A stretch of DNA of 64,000 bases from Caryophanales bacterium UBA5026 (GTDB lineage: Bacteria; Bacillota_I; Bacilli_A; RF39; UBA660), in the NCBI GenBank assembly GCA_002416285.1, contig DICM01000002.1:1-64000 (forward strand). The letters run 5' to 3'. Both the position numbers and the translations under genes were made by a program. Below are positions 8,133 through 17,713 of the stretch, piece by piece. Position 1 is the first letter of the stretch; each line of letters starts with the position of its first letter. The notes under the pieces were generated by a model. The model worked only from the letters and a program-made list of their open reading frames with translations. It was not told where the DNA came from and ran no database searches.

Positions 8133-8243
8133 TAGAAAAATTAGATTATTAATAAAAATATTTTAATATGATTATCGTAATTCTGATAATACAATTAAAC
8201 AAAATAGCAATGCATCAAGCATATGAATTATAGGTGAGTAGAG

Positions 8244-9314
8244 ATGATTATTTATATATTATTAATCGGACTATGTTTGTTCGGACAATTTTTTGTTAAT
8301 TCAAAAAACAAAAAATATTATTTTGAAATATTAGTTTTGTTGTGTACAATGGTTTCTGCATTTAGATTTCAAGTTGGGCAGGATTATCAGCATGTGACAG
8401 ATGTTTATAATTGGATTGCAAATGGATATGATGTATACGTAGAATTTGGGTATAAGTTAATGAATGAAATTATCTTATTCATACCATTCTTTAATGAAAA
8501 AATTTTATATATTATTACTTCCTTTTTTATAATTATTATGTTTGGGATTTTTATAAAAAGAACTGTCTCAAAGGAATACTGGTTGTTATCTTTATTTTTA
8601 TTTATTACCACAGGAATTTACTTTGCTTCTATGAATTTAGTCCGTCAATATATGGCAATAGCAATATGCTTGTTGGCTATATTGAAGTTGGATAGAGCTA
8701 AGAATATCCAGTTTGTTATATTAACTTTTATTGCAATAACATTTCATACAAGCGCTCTAATTATGTTTGCTTTTGCATTGTTTTATATTCTATTGAAAAA
8801 AACAAACAGCACTACTATTATGTGGATAATATATTCTCTGTCATTAGTATTTATAATAATTGATTTAAGGCAGCTAATAGAATTTTTTAGTTTTCTGATA
8901 CCAGATCGTTGGAAATGGTATTTAGATTCTAATTTTCTGAATGATAGAAATACTAGTGCGATTGTTAAACAATTGATACCAAATATAATAGTTGTGTATT
9001 CAATTGTAAAAAACAAAGAATTGAAAAAACATTATGACAAATTTGATATTTCATTTGCTTTAATATTTATGTCTACTATAATAACTAATTGTTTTTATGG
9101 GATTCTTGTTTTGTTGAGGCTTTCGAATTATTTCGATTTTGGTTTTTTGATTATAATTCCAATTATTTTTGACTATTTAGTAAAATATGATAAAAAAATA
9201 AAATTATCTAAGTTTTATATAATTAGTATTATTGTTTACTATTTATTATTAACAGTGATGACGATTTTTATAATGAATGGGCATGGGGTAATGCCTTACA
9301 AAACAATATTTTGA
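8244..9314 (+). CDS. EpsG-family (Wzy-type) polysaccharide polymerase
   Basis: A 356-residue membrane protein with about ten hydrophobic segments, beginning MIIYILLIGLCLFGQFFVN. The pattern FRFQVGQDYQHVTDVYNW after the first helices and SMNLVRQYMAIAICLLA in the middle are typical of EpsG/Wzy-like proteins, which join repeat units at the outer face of the membrane. It lies among the glycosyltransferases of the locus, one base before the next gene region. Polymerase families diverge strongly, so the assignment rests on topology, the two motifs and context. Confidence 0.82.
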   Translation: MIIYILLIGLCLFGQFFVNSKNKKYYFEILVLLCTMVSAFRFQVGQDYQHVTDVYNWIANGYDVYVEFGYKLMNEIILFIPFFNEKILYIITSFFIIIMFGIFIKRTVSKEYWLLSLFLFITTGIYFASMNLVRQYMAIAICLLAILKLDRAKNIQFVILTFIAITFHTSALIMFAFALFYILLKKTNSTTIMWIIYSLSLVFIIIDLRQLIEFFSFLIPDRWKWYLDSNFLNDRNTSAIVKQLIPNIIVVYSIVKNKELKKHYDKFDISFALIFMSTIITNCFYGILVLLRLSNYFDFGFLIIIPIIFDYLVKYDKKIKLSKFYIISIIVYYLLLTVMTIFIMNGHGVMPYKTIF

Positions 9315-9333
9315 AATGGGATGTTTAAAAATT

Positions 9334-10401
9334 ATGAGTAAAGAAAAAATTTCAGTTATAGTACCAGTTTATAACGCAGAAAAATATTTAGAAAAATGTG
9401 TGAATTCTATTATAATACAAACGTATAGAAACATAGAAATATTATTAATTGATGATGGATCAACAGATTCTAGTTCTAAAATTTGTGATCTACTTGCTAA
9501 AAAGGATTCAAGAATCAAAGTTTTTCATTTACAAAACGAGGGGGTTTCACATGCCCGTAATATAGGAATTGAAAATTCCTTAGGAACTTGGGTTTGCTTT
9601 GTGGATAGTGATGACTGGCTAGAAGAAAACATGATTGAAACTTTAGTATCCAAATTAGAGGAAGATACTGAAATAATTATGACAAATTGTGTAGTCGAAT
9701 ATGATTCCAAGAATTTTAAGGTTAATATCTTAGGAGATAAAGAAAAAAAGTATGATTACAAAAATAAAGATGAATTGATTATGAATATATTATGTAGACA
9801 AATGACCTCAAACAGAAAAAAAATTATCAATATTGGTGCACCTTGGGGGAAACTATATAATAGGAAGTTTTTAATTGATAATCAATTAATGTTTATATAT
9901 GGAATAAAGCGAATGCAAGATAATTTATTCAATTTATATTGTATTAAAAAAGCGAAAAAAATTTTATATGTAAATGATTATATATATCATTATCGTATAA
10001 ATGATTCCTCTGCTTGTTATAAATATAACAATAAGGTTACGGAAGTATTTGTTCCCGTTTTAAATGAGTTTCATAAATTTGTTTTTAGTTCCGAAAACTC
10101 AGATGAAATAAAATCGGCATATTATTGTAGGACCGTTTTAATATTTGCAGAGATGTTAAAAATAGGACCATTTCATTATAAAAACAAAAAATCTATCTTT
10201 GATAAACTTAAAGAAGCAAAGAAGATAAGAAAATTAGAAATATTTGAAAATATTGATGAAAAAAAATATAGAAAAACATGTAATAAAAAAACAAAAATTT
10301 TACTTCATTTTTATAATAAAAAAAATTATAGTTTCTTATATATTTTAAATTGGCTAAATGAATATACAAAAAAAATGGCTGGAAGAATTAATAATAAATA
10401 A
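9334..10401 (+). CDS. Family 2 glycosyltransferase
   Basis: A GT-A fold glycosyltransferase of 355 residues. The N-terminus SVIVPVYNAEKYLEKCVNSI, the IDDGSTD motif and the DxD-type FVDSDDW are all present. A C-terminal basic segment (KKYRKTCNKKTKILLHFYNK) may lie along the membrane. An ATG at 9316 has no ribosome site, while ATG 9334 has a modest GGGATG upstream; the shorter start also matches the family N-terminus. Confidence 0.9.
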   Translation: MSKEKISVIVPVYNAEKYLEKCVNSIIIQTYRNIEILLIDDGSTDSSSKICDLLAKKDSRIKVFHLQNEGVSHARNIGIENSLGTWVCFVDSDDWLEENMIETLVSKLEEDTEIIMTNCVVEYDSKNFKVNILGDKEKKYDYKNKDELIMNILCRQMTSNRKKIINIGAPWGKLYNRKFLIDNQLMFIYGIKRMQDNLFNLYCIKKAKKILYVNDYIYHYRINDSSACYKYNNKVTEVFVPVLNEFHKFVFSSENSDEIKSAYYCRTVLIFAEMLKIGPFHYKNKKSIFDKLKEAKKIRKLEIFENIDEKKYRKTCNKKTKILLHFYNKKNYSFLYILNWLNEYTKKMAGRINNK

Positions 10402-10427
10402 AATTTTGAAATTAGAGGAGTTAAATT

Positions 10428-11540
10428 ATGAAATACGATTATTTGATAGTTGGAGCTGGATTGTACGGTTCCATATTTGCTTATGAAATGACAAAAAAAG
10501 GTAAAAAATGTTTAGTTATCGATCGAAGAAATCATATCGGTGGTAATATCTATTGTGAAAATATTAATGGAATCAACGTTCATAAATATGGTGCACATAT
10601 ATTTCATACGAGTAATAAAGAGGTATGGGATTATATTAATCAATTTACAGAATTTAATAATTATATCAATTCGCCTATCGCAAACTACAAGGGAGAATTA
10701 TACAATTTGCCATTTAACATGAATACATTCACTAAGTTGTGGAATGATGTTATTACTCCAATGGATGCAATAAAAAAAATAGAGCAGCAAAAGAAAGAAT
10801 TGAATGGAAAAGAACCTGTAAATTTAGAGGAACAAGCTATTTCTCTTGTTGGTAAAGATATTTATATTAAATTAATTAAGGGTTATACAGAAAAGCAATG
10901 GGGAAAGAATTGTATCGATTTACCTTCTTTTATTATAAAACGGTTACCTGTTCGTTTTACTTTTGATAATAATTATTTTAATGATCGGTATCAAGGTATA
11001 CCAATAGGTGGATATAATACGATAATTGAAAAATTATTGATTAATTGTGATGTTGAATTAAATGTTGATTACTTAAAAAATAAAGAAAAATATAATCGAT
11101 TAGCCGAAAAAATATTATATACCGGTATGATTGATGAGTATTATGATTATTGTTATGGAAATTTAGAATATCGATCATTAAAATTTGAAAATGAAGTTTA
11201 TTTGGATATAGATAATTATCAAGGAAATGCAGTAGTAAATTATACAGAACGAGAAATTCCTTATACTAGAATTATCGAACATAAACATTTTGAATTTAAT
11301 GATTGTAAAGGGACAATCATTACAAAGGAATATCCAAGTGATTGGAAAATTGGTGATGATGCATATTATCCAGTCAATGATAAAAGAAATACAGAATTGT
11401 TTAATCAATATTTACAACTTTCAGAAAAGGAAAAAAATGTTTGTTTTGGTGGGAGATTAGGTAATTATAAATATTATGATATGGATAAAGTAATAAATAG
11501 TTCACTAGAAATGGTGAATAAAGTTATGGGAAATAGATAA
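10428..11540 (+). CDS. glf: UDP-galactopyranose mutase
   Basis: Flavoenzyme that interconverts UDP-galactopyranose and UDP-galactofuranose. The 370-residue protein has the FAD-binding start YDYLIVGAGLYGSIFAYEM, then HIGGNIY, YGAHIFHT, GYTEKQWGK, RIPVR-like RLPVRFTFDNNYFNDRYQG and the C-terminal GGRLGNYKYYDMDKVI, all hallmarks of Glf. AGAGGAG precedes the ATG. The next gene overlaps by one base. It predicts a galactofuranose-containing surface polymer. Confidence 0.97.
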   Translation: MKYDYLIVGAGLYGSIFAYEMTKKGKKCLVIDRRNHIGGNIYCENINGINVHKYGAHIFHTSNKEVWDYINQFTEFNNYINSPIANYKGELYNLPFNMNTFTKLWNDVITPMDAIKKIEQQKKELNGKEPVNLEEQAISLVGKDIYIKLIKGYTEKQWGKNCIDLPSFIIKRLPVRFTFDNNYFNDRYQGIPIGGYNTIIEKLLINCDVELNVDYLKNKEKYNRLAEKILYTGMIDEYYDYCYGNLEYRSLKFENEVYLDIDNYQGNAVVNYTEREIPYTRIIEHKHFEFNDCKGTIITKEYPSDWKIGDDAYYPVNDKRNTELFNQYLQLSEKEKNVCFGGRLGNYKYYDMDKVINSSLEMVNKVMGNR

Positions 11541-12403
11541 TGAAAAATTCAAAATTTTCTTTCGTTATTTTACATTATATTGCAATTGAAGATACTATAA
11601 AATGTGTCGACTCTATTTTAGCAAACTGTATTTCAGATTTTCAGATAGTAATTGTAGACAATGCATCACCAAATAATAGCGGTGTTGTTCTTGAGAGAAA
11701 GTATAAGGATAACACCAATATCCATGTTATACTAAATTCTAAAAATATAGGTTTTTCAAGAGGAAACAATGTTGGTTTTCATTATGCAAAAACTATTTTA
11801 AATCCAGATTTTATTATTCTTTGTAATAATGATACCTTATTGTTAGAGTCTACTTTCTGTAAAAAAGTTATTGAAGAATATAACACTAGTCAATTTTCTG
11901 TACTCGGTCCTAAAATTTATTTAAAAAATAATGAAGTTAATAATTTGAAAATCAATTTACCATCTATTACAAATGAAAAAAAATTAATTATTAAATTAAA
12001 AATAAAATATTTATTTTATTGTGGTCACTTACAATTTATTTATCAAATGGTAAAAGGAAAAATAATAGGAAAGAGTATGGATAGTGCCAATAATAGTAAT
12101 GTTAACTGCAGACATGAAAATATTGTTTTACATGGATGTTTTTGGATATTTTCTAAAGAATACTTTAATAAATTTGATGGTCTTGATGATAGTACATTTT
12201 TATATTGTGAAGAAGAATTACTTTATATAAGATTAGAAAAAAACAGATTATTGTCAGTTTATAATCCTGAAATTAAAATTTTACATAATGAGGATGCAGC
12301 GACTAACGCTATGGCAAAAACTAATCGAAAAAAGCAGCTATTTGTTTGCAAACATTTAATTAAATCTAACAAGATACTTTTAAGAAAGATGAGGGAGAAA
12401 TAA
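11540..12403 (+). CDS. Family 2 glycosyltransferase
   Basis: A 287-residue GT-A enzyme of the rhamnosyltransferase-like group. Motifs: SFVILHYIAIEDTIKCVDSI, VDNASPNNSG, NIGFSRGNNVGFHYA and the metal site CNNDTLL; a later DGLDDSTFLYCEEELL fits the acceptor-site region. ATG overlaps the glf stop (TAATG), and its own stop overlaps the next start, so three genes are coupled. Confidence 0.9.
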   Translation: MKNSKFSFVILHYIAIEDTIKCVDSILANCISDFQIVIVDNASPNNSGVVLERKYKDNTNIHVILNSKNIGFSRGNNVGFHYAKTILNPDFIILCNNDTLLLESTFCKKVIEEYNTSQFSVLGPKIYLKNNEVNNLKINLPSITNEKKLIIKLKIKYLFYCGHLQFIYQMVKGKIIGKSMDSANNSNVNCRHENIVLHGCFWIFSKEYFNKFDGLDDSTFLYCEEELLYIRLEKNRLLSVYNPEIKILHNEDAATNAMAKTNRKKQLFVCKHLIKSNKILLRKMREK

Positions 12404-13326
12404 TGAATATAGGTGTAGTTTTAGTAACATATAATAGGCTTGAAAAATTAAAAACAGCATTAGAATTATATGATAGTCAGTCATTTTTACCAAAGTATAT
12501 TTTGATTGTTAATAATAATAGCAATGATGGAACGAGGGAATATTTAGAAACTTGGTTAAATAATAAAAAAGATTATAGGAAAATAGTATTTCATTTAGAA
12601 ACTAATATTGGTGGAAGTGGTGGCTTTAATTATGGTTTAAAGGAAGCCAGTAAATTAGATAGTGACTGGATATGGGTTTCAGATGATGATGCTTTTCCAG
12701 AGCTTAATGCTTTCGAAAATATTAATACATTTTATCAAAAATTTAATAACAAAAAAGATTTAGTTTCTATTTGTGGTCAAGTATTGAATAACGGAAGTCC
12801 TGATGTGAATCACAGAAGATATATAAAAAAAGGCCTTTTTAACATAAAACAAAACAAATCTAATTTAGAAGATTATTTAAAACCATATTTTTTCATTGAT
12901 TTGTTTTCATATGTCGGTACTTTAATAAGAAAAGATATTTTATTAGATATTGGATATCCCAAGAAAGATTATTTTATATATTATGATGATACAGAGCATA
13001 GTTATAGGTTATCATTGAAAGGAAAAATTGTTTGTGTTCCCAATGTAATTATCCATCATGATACAGGAAATAATAACACTATAGATTGGAAGCTTTATTA
13101 TAATATCAGAAATAAATTAGATTTTATCAAAAATCATTTTAAGAAAAGGTATTATATATATAATATAGGGTTAATTAAAACAAAGGATTGGGCTCGCAGA
13201 TTAACACGTTGTGGTTATGATGAAATAATTAGTGATATAAAACAATCCGCTATTAGAGATTCTAAAAACAATAAATTTGGTTTACATTCTGTGTATAAAC
13301 CAGGATGGAAATATCACAAAAGATAA
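12403..13326 (+). CDS. GlfT1-like glycosyltransferase, probable galactofuranosyltransferase
   Basis: A 307-residue family 2 transferase with GVVLVTYNRLEKLKTAL, NNNSNDGTREYL, the diagnostic glycine-rich NIGGSGGFNYGLKEA and a four-acid metal site VSDDDAFPE, then DYFIYYDDTEHSYRL. The GG-SGGF signature is shared with mycobacterial GlfT1-type galactofuranosyltransferases and their rhamnosyltransferase relatives. Together with the adjacent glf gene this supports addition of galactofuranose from UDP-Galf (inference). Confidence 0.85.
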   Translation: MNIGVVLVTYNRLEKLKTALELYDSQSFLPKYILIVNNNSNDGTREYLETWLNNKKDYRKIVFHLETNIGGSGGFNYGLKEASKLDSDWIWVSDDDAFPELNAFENINTFYQKFNNKKDLVSICGQVLNNGSPDVNHRRYIKKGLFNIKQNKSNLEDYLKPYFFIDLFSYVGTLIRKDILLDIGYPKKDYFIYYDDTEHSYRLSLKGKIVCVPNVIIHHDTGNNNTIDWKLYYNIRNKLDFIKNHFKKRYYIYNIGLIKTKDWARRLTRCGYDEIISDIKQSAIRDSKNNKFGLHSVYKPGWKYHKR

Positions 13327-13348
13327 TTAAATTAATGGAGATGAAAAG

Positions 13349-14671
13349 ATGAAAATAGCAGTAGCAGGTACAGGGTATGTCGGATTAGTTACGGGAGTTG
13401 TATTTGCACATATTGGACATAATGTAACTTGTGTTGATGTTGACGAAAATAAAATAGAAAAAATGAAAAATGGAATTAGTCCAATCTATGAACAGGATTT
13501 AGAAAAATTAATGTTAGTAAATAAGGAAAGATTAACTTATACTACAGATTATAAAGAGGCTTATAAAGATGCAGATGTTATTTTTATTGGTGTTGGAACA
13601 CCGGAGAGATCTGATGGCAGTGCTAATTTAGAATATGTATATAAAGTTTGTGATAATATAGCAGAGTCAATTGAAAAGGATTGTGTAGTAGTAGTAAAAT
13701 CTACTGTTCCAATAGGAACTAATGATGAGGTTGAAAAGTATATACAAAAAAATATTAAGAGAACTGTAAATGTGTATGTAGCAAGTAATCCCGAATTTTT
13801 AGCACAAGGTACAGCCGTTCATGACACTTTATATGCTTCGAGGATTGTAGTGGGAACAGAGAATGAATCTGCTAAAAAGATAATGGAAGACGTATATTTA
13901 CCTTTGACAAGAGAACCTTATAATGTTCCGTATTTAAATATGAATCGAAGAAGTGCTGAAATGGTCAAATATGCTTCAAATGATTTTTTAGCTCTTAAAA
14001 TATCATACATTAATGAAATCTCTAACTTTTGTGAAAAAACAGGCGCAGATATTAATGACGTTACTAGAGGAATGAGTTTTGACTCAAGAATTGGAAGTAA
14101 ATTCTTAAATCCTGGAGTGGGGTATGGTGGAAGTTGTTTTCCGAAAGATACAAAAGCACTTCATCGATTAAGTGTTGAACTAGACTCAGAATTAAAAACA
14201 ATCCAAGCCTGTATTGAAGTTAATAAAAAACAGAAGTTACATTTATTTGACTCAATTATAGAAGACTTTAAAGAATTAAAAGGATTAAATGTTGGTGTTT
14301 TAGGAACATCATTTAAGCCGGGAACTGATGATTTAAGAGAAGCTCCAGCAATTGAAAATGTGAAATTATTATTAGAATATGGTTGTAATATAACAGTCTA
14401 TGATCCTGTATCATTAGATAATTTTAGTAAAATTTTTGGCAATAAAATAAATTATGAACTAAATTTAGAAAAATGTATTTCTAATAAAGATTTTGTAATG
14501 ATTATGACTGAATGGGATCAGATAAAAAATATAAAACCGGAGGTATATGATTCTTTAATGAAAACACCGTATATCTATGATGGTAGAAATTGCTATGATT
14601 TAATTGAAATGAAATCTGCACATGTGAAATATGTTTCTATGGGTAGAAACATAATTGATAATTTAAAATAA
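13349..14671 (+). CDS. ugd: UDP-glucose 6-dehydrogenase
   Basis: Oxidises UDP-glucose to UDP-glucuronate with two NAD+. The 440-residue protein begins with the Rossmann motif VAGTGYVGLVTGVVFA. It has VGVGTPE, KSTVPIGT, SNPEFLAQGTAVHD and the catalytic cysteine in GVGYGGSCFPKDTKAL, then the C-terminal GTSFKPGTDDLREAPAI. Its presence means the surface polymer, or another glycoconjugate, can contain a uronic acid. It sits in line with the locus and is followed by a terminator. Confidence 0.96.
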   Translation: MKIAVAGTGYVGLVTGVVFAHIGHNVTCVDVDENKIEKMKNGISPIYEQDLEKLMLVNKERLTYTTDYKEAYKDADVIFIGVGTPERSDGSANLEYVYKVCDNIAESIEKDCVVVVKSTVPIGTNDEVEKYIQKNIKRTVNVYVASNPEFLAQGTAVHDTLYASRIVVGTENESAKKIMEDVYLPLTREPYNVPYLNMNRRSAEMVKYASNDFLALKISYINEISNFCEKTGADINDVTRGMSFDSRIGSKFLNPGVGYGGSCFPKDTKALHRLSVELDSELKTIQACIEVNKKQKLHLFDSIIEDFKELKGLNVGVLGTSFKPGTDDLREAPAIENVKLLLEYGCNITVYDPVSLDNFSKIFGNKINYELNLEKCISNKDFVMIMTEWDQIKNIKPEVYDSLMKTPYIYDGRNCYDLIEMKSAHVKYVSMGRNIIDNLK

Positions 14672-14689
14672 AATTGAGTTGAATTTTAG

Positions 14690-14730
14690 AATGTGTCATA
14701 ATGCAGAATAGTTATAACACATTTTTTTTA
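14690..14730 (+). terminator. Terminator between ugd and the flippase gene
   Basis: Stem AATGTGTCATAA/TTATAACACATT with a single mismatch and a run of eight T. Flippase expression must come from read-through or a separate promoter. Confidence 0.8.
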
Positions 14731-14744
14731 GGAAGAAGTGAATT

Positions 14745-16202
14745 ATGAAAAAGTCAATTAAAAAAAATTATATCTATAATCTAGCATATCAACTTTTAGT
14801 AATCATAACCCCAATTATTACTACACCCTATTTATCAAGAATATTAGGAGCAGAAGGAATTGGGACATATAGCTATACTATTTCTATAGTAACCTATTTT
14901 CTTCTTTTTGGAACACTTGGGATAGCAACTTATGGACAAAGAGAGATTGCATATTATCAAGATGATAAACAAAAAAGAAGTAAAATTTTTTGGGAGTTAA
15001 TAATTATTCGATTTATAACTTTATTTGTTGCAAGTATTTTATTTTATTTTATTTATGCTAAACATGGTGATTTTGCTCTTTATTATAAGATATTGACATT
15101 AGAATTGATTGCAAGCATGTTTGATATATCATGGTTTTTTCAAGGAATGGAAGAATTTAAAAAGATTGTACTGCGTAATTTACTCGTAAAAATATTAAGT
15201 GTGATAGCAATATTTGTATTTATTAAAGCACCTGATGATATAAGTAAATATTTAATGATTTATGTTGCTACAACTTTTGTTGGAAATATTTCTTTATGGG
15301 GGTATTTGAAAAAATATGTAGTATTTACAAAGATTAATTTCAAAATAATAGTAAAACATTTATTTCCAATTATTAGTCTATTTATACCACAAATTGCAAC
15401 TCAAATTTATACAGTTTTAGATAAGACTATGATTGGATCAATATTAAATGATATGCAAGCTGTTGGATTTTACGAGCAAGCACAGAAAATAATTAAAATA
15501 ACATTGACATTAGTTACTTCTCTTGGAATTGTAATGGTTCCTAGAATTTCAAATTTATTCAAGACTGGCAAAAAAGAAGAGATTTCTCTTTATATGGGAA
15601 AAGCATTTAATTTTGTATGGTTCCTGGCAACACCATTACTTTTTGGCACAATTGCCATTACTGACAATTTTGTACCATGGTTTTATGGTGAAGCTTTTGA
15701 AAGTATAAAAATATTAATAGTAGTTCTTTCATTTATTCTTCATTCAATTGCCTTCAGCAACATTATTGGAGTTCAATATCTTGTTCCCGTTCAGAAGCAA
15801 AATATATTGACAATTTCCGTTGTAATAGGAGCTATCAGCAGTGTTTTGTTAAATTTTTTGCTAATACCATTGTTAGGTGTTTTTGGGGCATGTCTAGCAA
15901 CCGTTATTTCAGAATTTAATGTAACAATCTATCAAATTTTTTACGTAAAGAAACATAATGAGTTTGATATATCTAATATTTATAAATTAGCACCCAATTA
16001 TTTAATTTCAGGTGGGATAATGGGAATTTTGGTGTATGGGGTAGGAACCCTATTAAAACCAAATATTATTTCAACATTTATTCAAATTTTTATAGGTGGA
16101 GTGATTTATAGTGGAATGCTGTTGATTTTGAAAGATAAGTTTCTTCTTTCAAATTTAGAATTTTTAAAACATAAAATTATTAAACAAAGAACAAATAATT
16201 AA
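14745..16202 (+). CDS. Wzx-type polysaccharide flippase
   Basis: A 485-residue MOP-superfamily membrane protein with about 14 hydrophobic segments that would turn lipid-linked repeat units across the membrane. The N-terminus KNYIYNLAYQLLVIITPIIT followed by TPYLSRILGAEGIGTYSYT is the classical RfbX/Wzx signature. TAGGAAG precedes the ATG. It follows the polymerase, transferases and sugar-nucleotide genes and completes a Wzx/Wzy export system. Confidence 0.93.
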   Translation: MKKSIKKNYIYNLAYQLLVIITPIITTPYLSRILGAEGIGTYSYTISIVTYFLLFGTLGIATYGQREIAYYQDDKQKRSKIFWELIIIRFITLFVASILFYFIYAKHGDFALYYKILTLELIASMFDISWFFQGMEEFKKIVLRNLLVKILSVIAIFVFIKAPDDISKYLMIYVATTFVGNISLWGYLKKYVVFTKINFKIIVKHLFPIISLFIPQIATQIYTVLDKTMIGSILNDMQAVGFYEQAQKIIKITLTLVTSLGIVMVPRISNLFKTGKKEEISLYMGKAFNFVWFLATPLLFGTIAITDNFVPWFYGEAFESIKILIVVLSFILHSIAFSNIIGVQYLVPVQKQNILTISVVIGAISSVLLNFLLIPLLGVFGACLATVISEFNVTIYQIFYVKKHNEFDISNIYKLAPNYLISGGIMGILVYGVGTLLKPNIISTFIQIFIGGVIYSGMLLILKDKFLLSNLEFLKHKIIKQRTNN

Positions 16203-16207
16203 AGTAT

Positions 16208-16236
16208 TTTATTATTTAAAGTTTATGTGATATAAT
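16208..16236 (+). promoter_or_regulatory. Promoter of the LCP gene
   Basis: An extended -10 (TGA plus TATAAT, 16228-16236) lies 17 bp after TTTATT (16208-16213). Confidence 0.55.
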
Positions 16237-16259
16237 ATTCAAGGATTTAGAGGTGCATT

Positions 16260-17708
16260 ATGGCAAAAACAAAAAAACAAAAACATAAAATTACAATGAT
16301 AAGTAGAGTAATTCTAGTATTAATTGCTTTAGTTTCAATTATTTTCTTTGGAATGCTTTTATCAACAGGAGTATTACCAACTAAATATGTGTTAATGATA
16401 TTAATTCCATATTTTTTATGTCTATTAATTGGTGGTGTTTTCCAGTGGAAACAATCAATAAAAAGTGGTATTAAATGGTTTTTAAATATTATTTCAATCT
16501 TATTTATTGTAGTACTATCACTTGGTATTTCCTATATGTATAAAACATTTGATTTTATGGGAAAAATCGGAGCAAAAGGATATCAAACGGAAGAATTTTA
16601 TTTACTTACTTTAAAAGATTCTAAAATTAATTTATTAAACGATTTAAAAAACGATACAGTTGGATTTTATCCAGTGGAACAGGATAGTTATATAAATGCT
16701 CTAAAGGATATGAAGAGTAAGTTAAGTGCGACTTATAAAGAATATCAGGTATTTGATAAACTAGGACAAGATTTATTAGATGAGAAAATACCTGCAATTT
16801 TTGTTTCAGCAACACAAAAAGATACATTAACAGAAGATGTTGAAGGATTTGAAGCTAAAACAAAAATAGTGAGTACATCAACTCAAAAAGTAAAAACTGA
16901 GGTTGTAACAAAAGAAGCAAATGTTACTGATGAACCATTTAATATTTATATTAGTGGAATTGATATTTACGGAAATATCACGTCAGTATCTAGAAGTGAT
17001 GTTAATATGATTGTTACGGTTAATCCAAAAACACATAAAATATTGCTTACATCTATCCCACGTGATTACTATGTACAGTTGCATGGAAAAACAGGATATA
17101 AGGATAAATTAACCCATGCTGGAGTATATGGAATCGATATGTCCATTCAAACGTTAGAAGATCTATTAGCAGTGGATATTAATTATTATATCCGTGTAAA
17201 CTTTACGACTTTAATTAATTTAGTAGATGCGATAGGTGGAATCAATGTTTATTCTGATAAAACATTAACACCACATACCAACAGTTCATGTAAAGTTGTA
17301 TTGGGAACTAATCATTTTGATGGTGCCTGCGCATTAGCCTTTTCAAGAGAGAGATATGCTTATACAGAAGGTGATCGTCACCGTGTAAAAAATCAACAAG
17401 ATGTATTATCTGCAATATTGAAAAAAACATTAAGTTCAAAAACATTAGTAACCAAGTATACGAAAATCCTAGAGTCATTTGGAAGTAGTTTCCAAACCAA
17501 TATGGGAAGTAGTAAAATATATAGCTTAGTAAATATGCAACTAGATTCAATGCCTAACTGGACAATTGAAAATTATAGTGTTGATGGAACAGGAGCGAGT
17601 GAGTTAACTTATTCTTATCCACATCAAAAACTATATGTTATGGTACCAAATCAAACAACAGTAACAACTGCAAAAGCTAAAATTGATGCAATTGAAAAAG
17701 GAGAGTGA
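16260..17708 (+). CDS. LytR-CpsA-Psr (LCP) glycopolymer transferase
   Basis: Attaches undecaprenyl-linked glycopolymers to peptidoglycan. The 482-residue protein has three N-terminal membrane helices in the first ~100 residues, an extracytoplasmic linker, then the LCP domain from about residue 220: IDIYGNITSVSRSDVNMI, the arginine-containing SIPRDYYVQL, KLTHAGVYG, VDAIGGINVYSD and FSRERYAYTEGDRHRVKNQQ, which contain the conserved Asp and Arg residues that hold the lipid pyrophosphate. It ends the polysaccharide locus and fits transfer of that polymer to the wall. Confidence 0.95.
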   Translation: MAKTKKQKHKITMISRVILVLIALVSIIFFGMLLSTGVLPTKYVLMILIPYFLCLLIGGVFQWKQSIKSGIKWFLNIISILFIVVLSLGISYMYKTFDFMGKIGAKGYQTEEFYLLTLKDSKINLLNDLKNDTVGFYPVEQDSYINALKDMKSKLSATYKEYQVFDKLGQDLLDEKIPAIFVSATQKDTLTEDVEGFEAKTKIVSTSTQKVKTEVVTKEANVTDEPFNIYISGIDIYGNITSVSRSDVNMIVTVNPKTHKILLTSIPRDYYVQLHGKTGYKDKLTHAGVYGIDMSIQTLEDLLAVDINYYIRVNFTTLINLVDAIGGINVYSDKTLTPHTNSSCKVVLGTNHFDGACALAFSRERYAYTEGDRHRVKNQQDVLSAILKKTLSSKTLVTKYTKILESFGSSFQTNMGSSKIYSLVNMQLDSMPNWTIENYSVDGTGASELTYSYPHQKLYVMVPNQTTVTTAKAKIDAIEKGE

Positions 17709-17713
17709 TTTCT

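Noticed and set aside
10540..10722. Short plus-strand frame inside glf
   Set aside because: It is an overlapping frame within a clear UDP-galactopyranose mutase.
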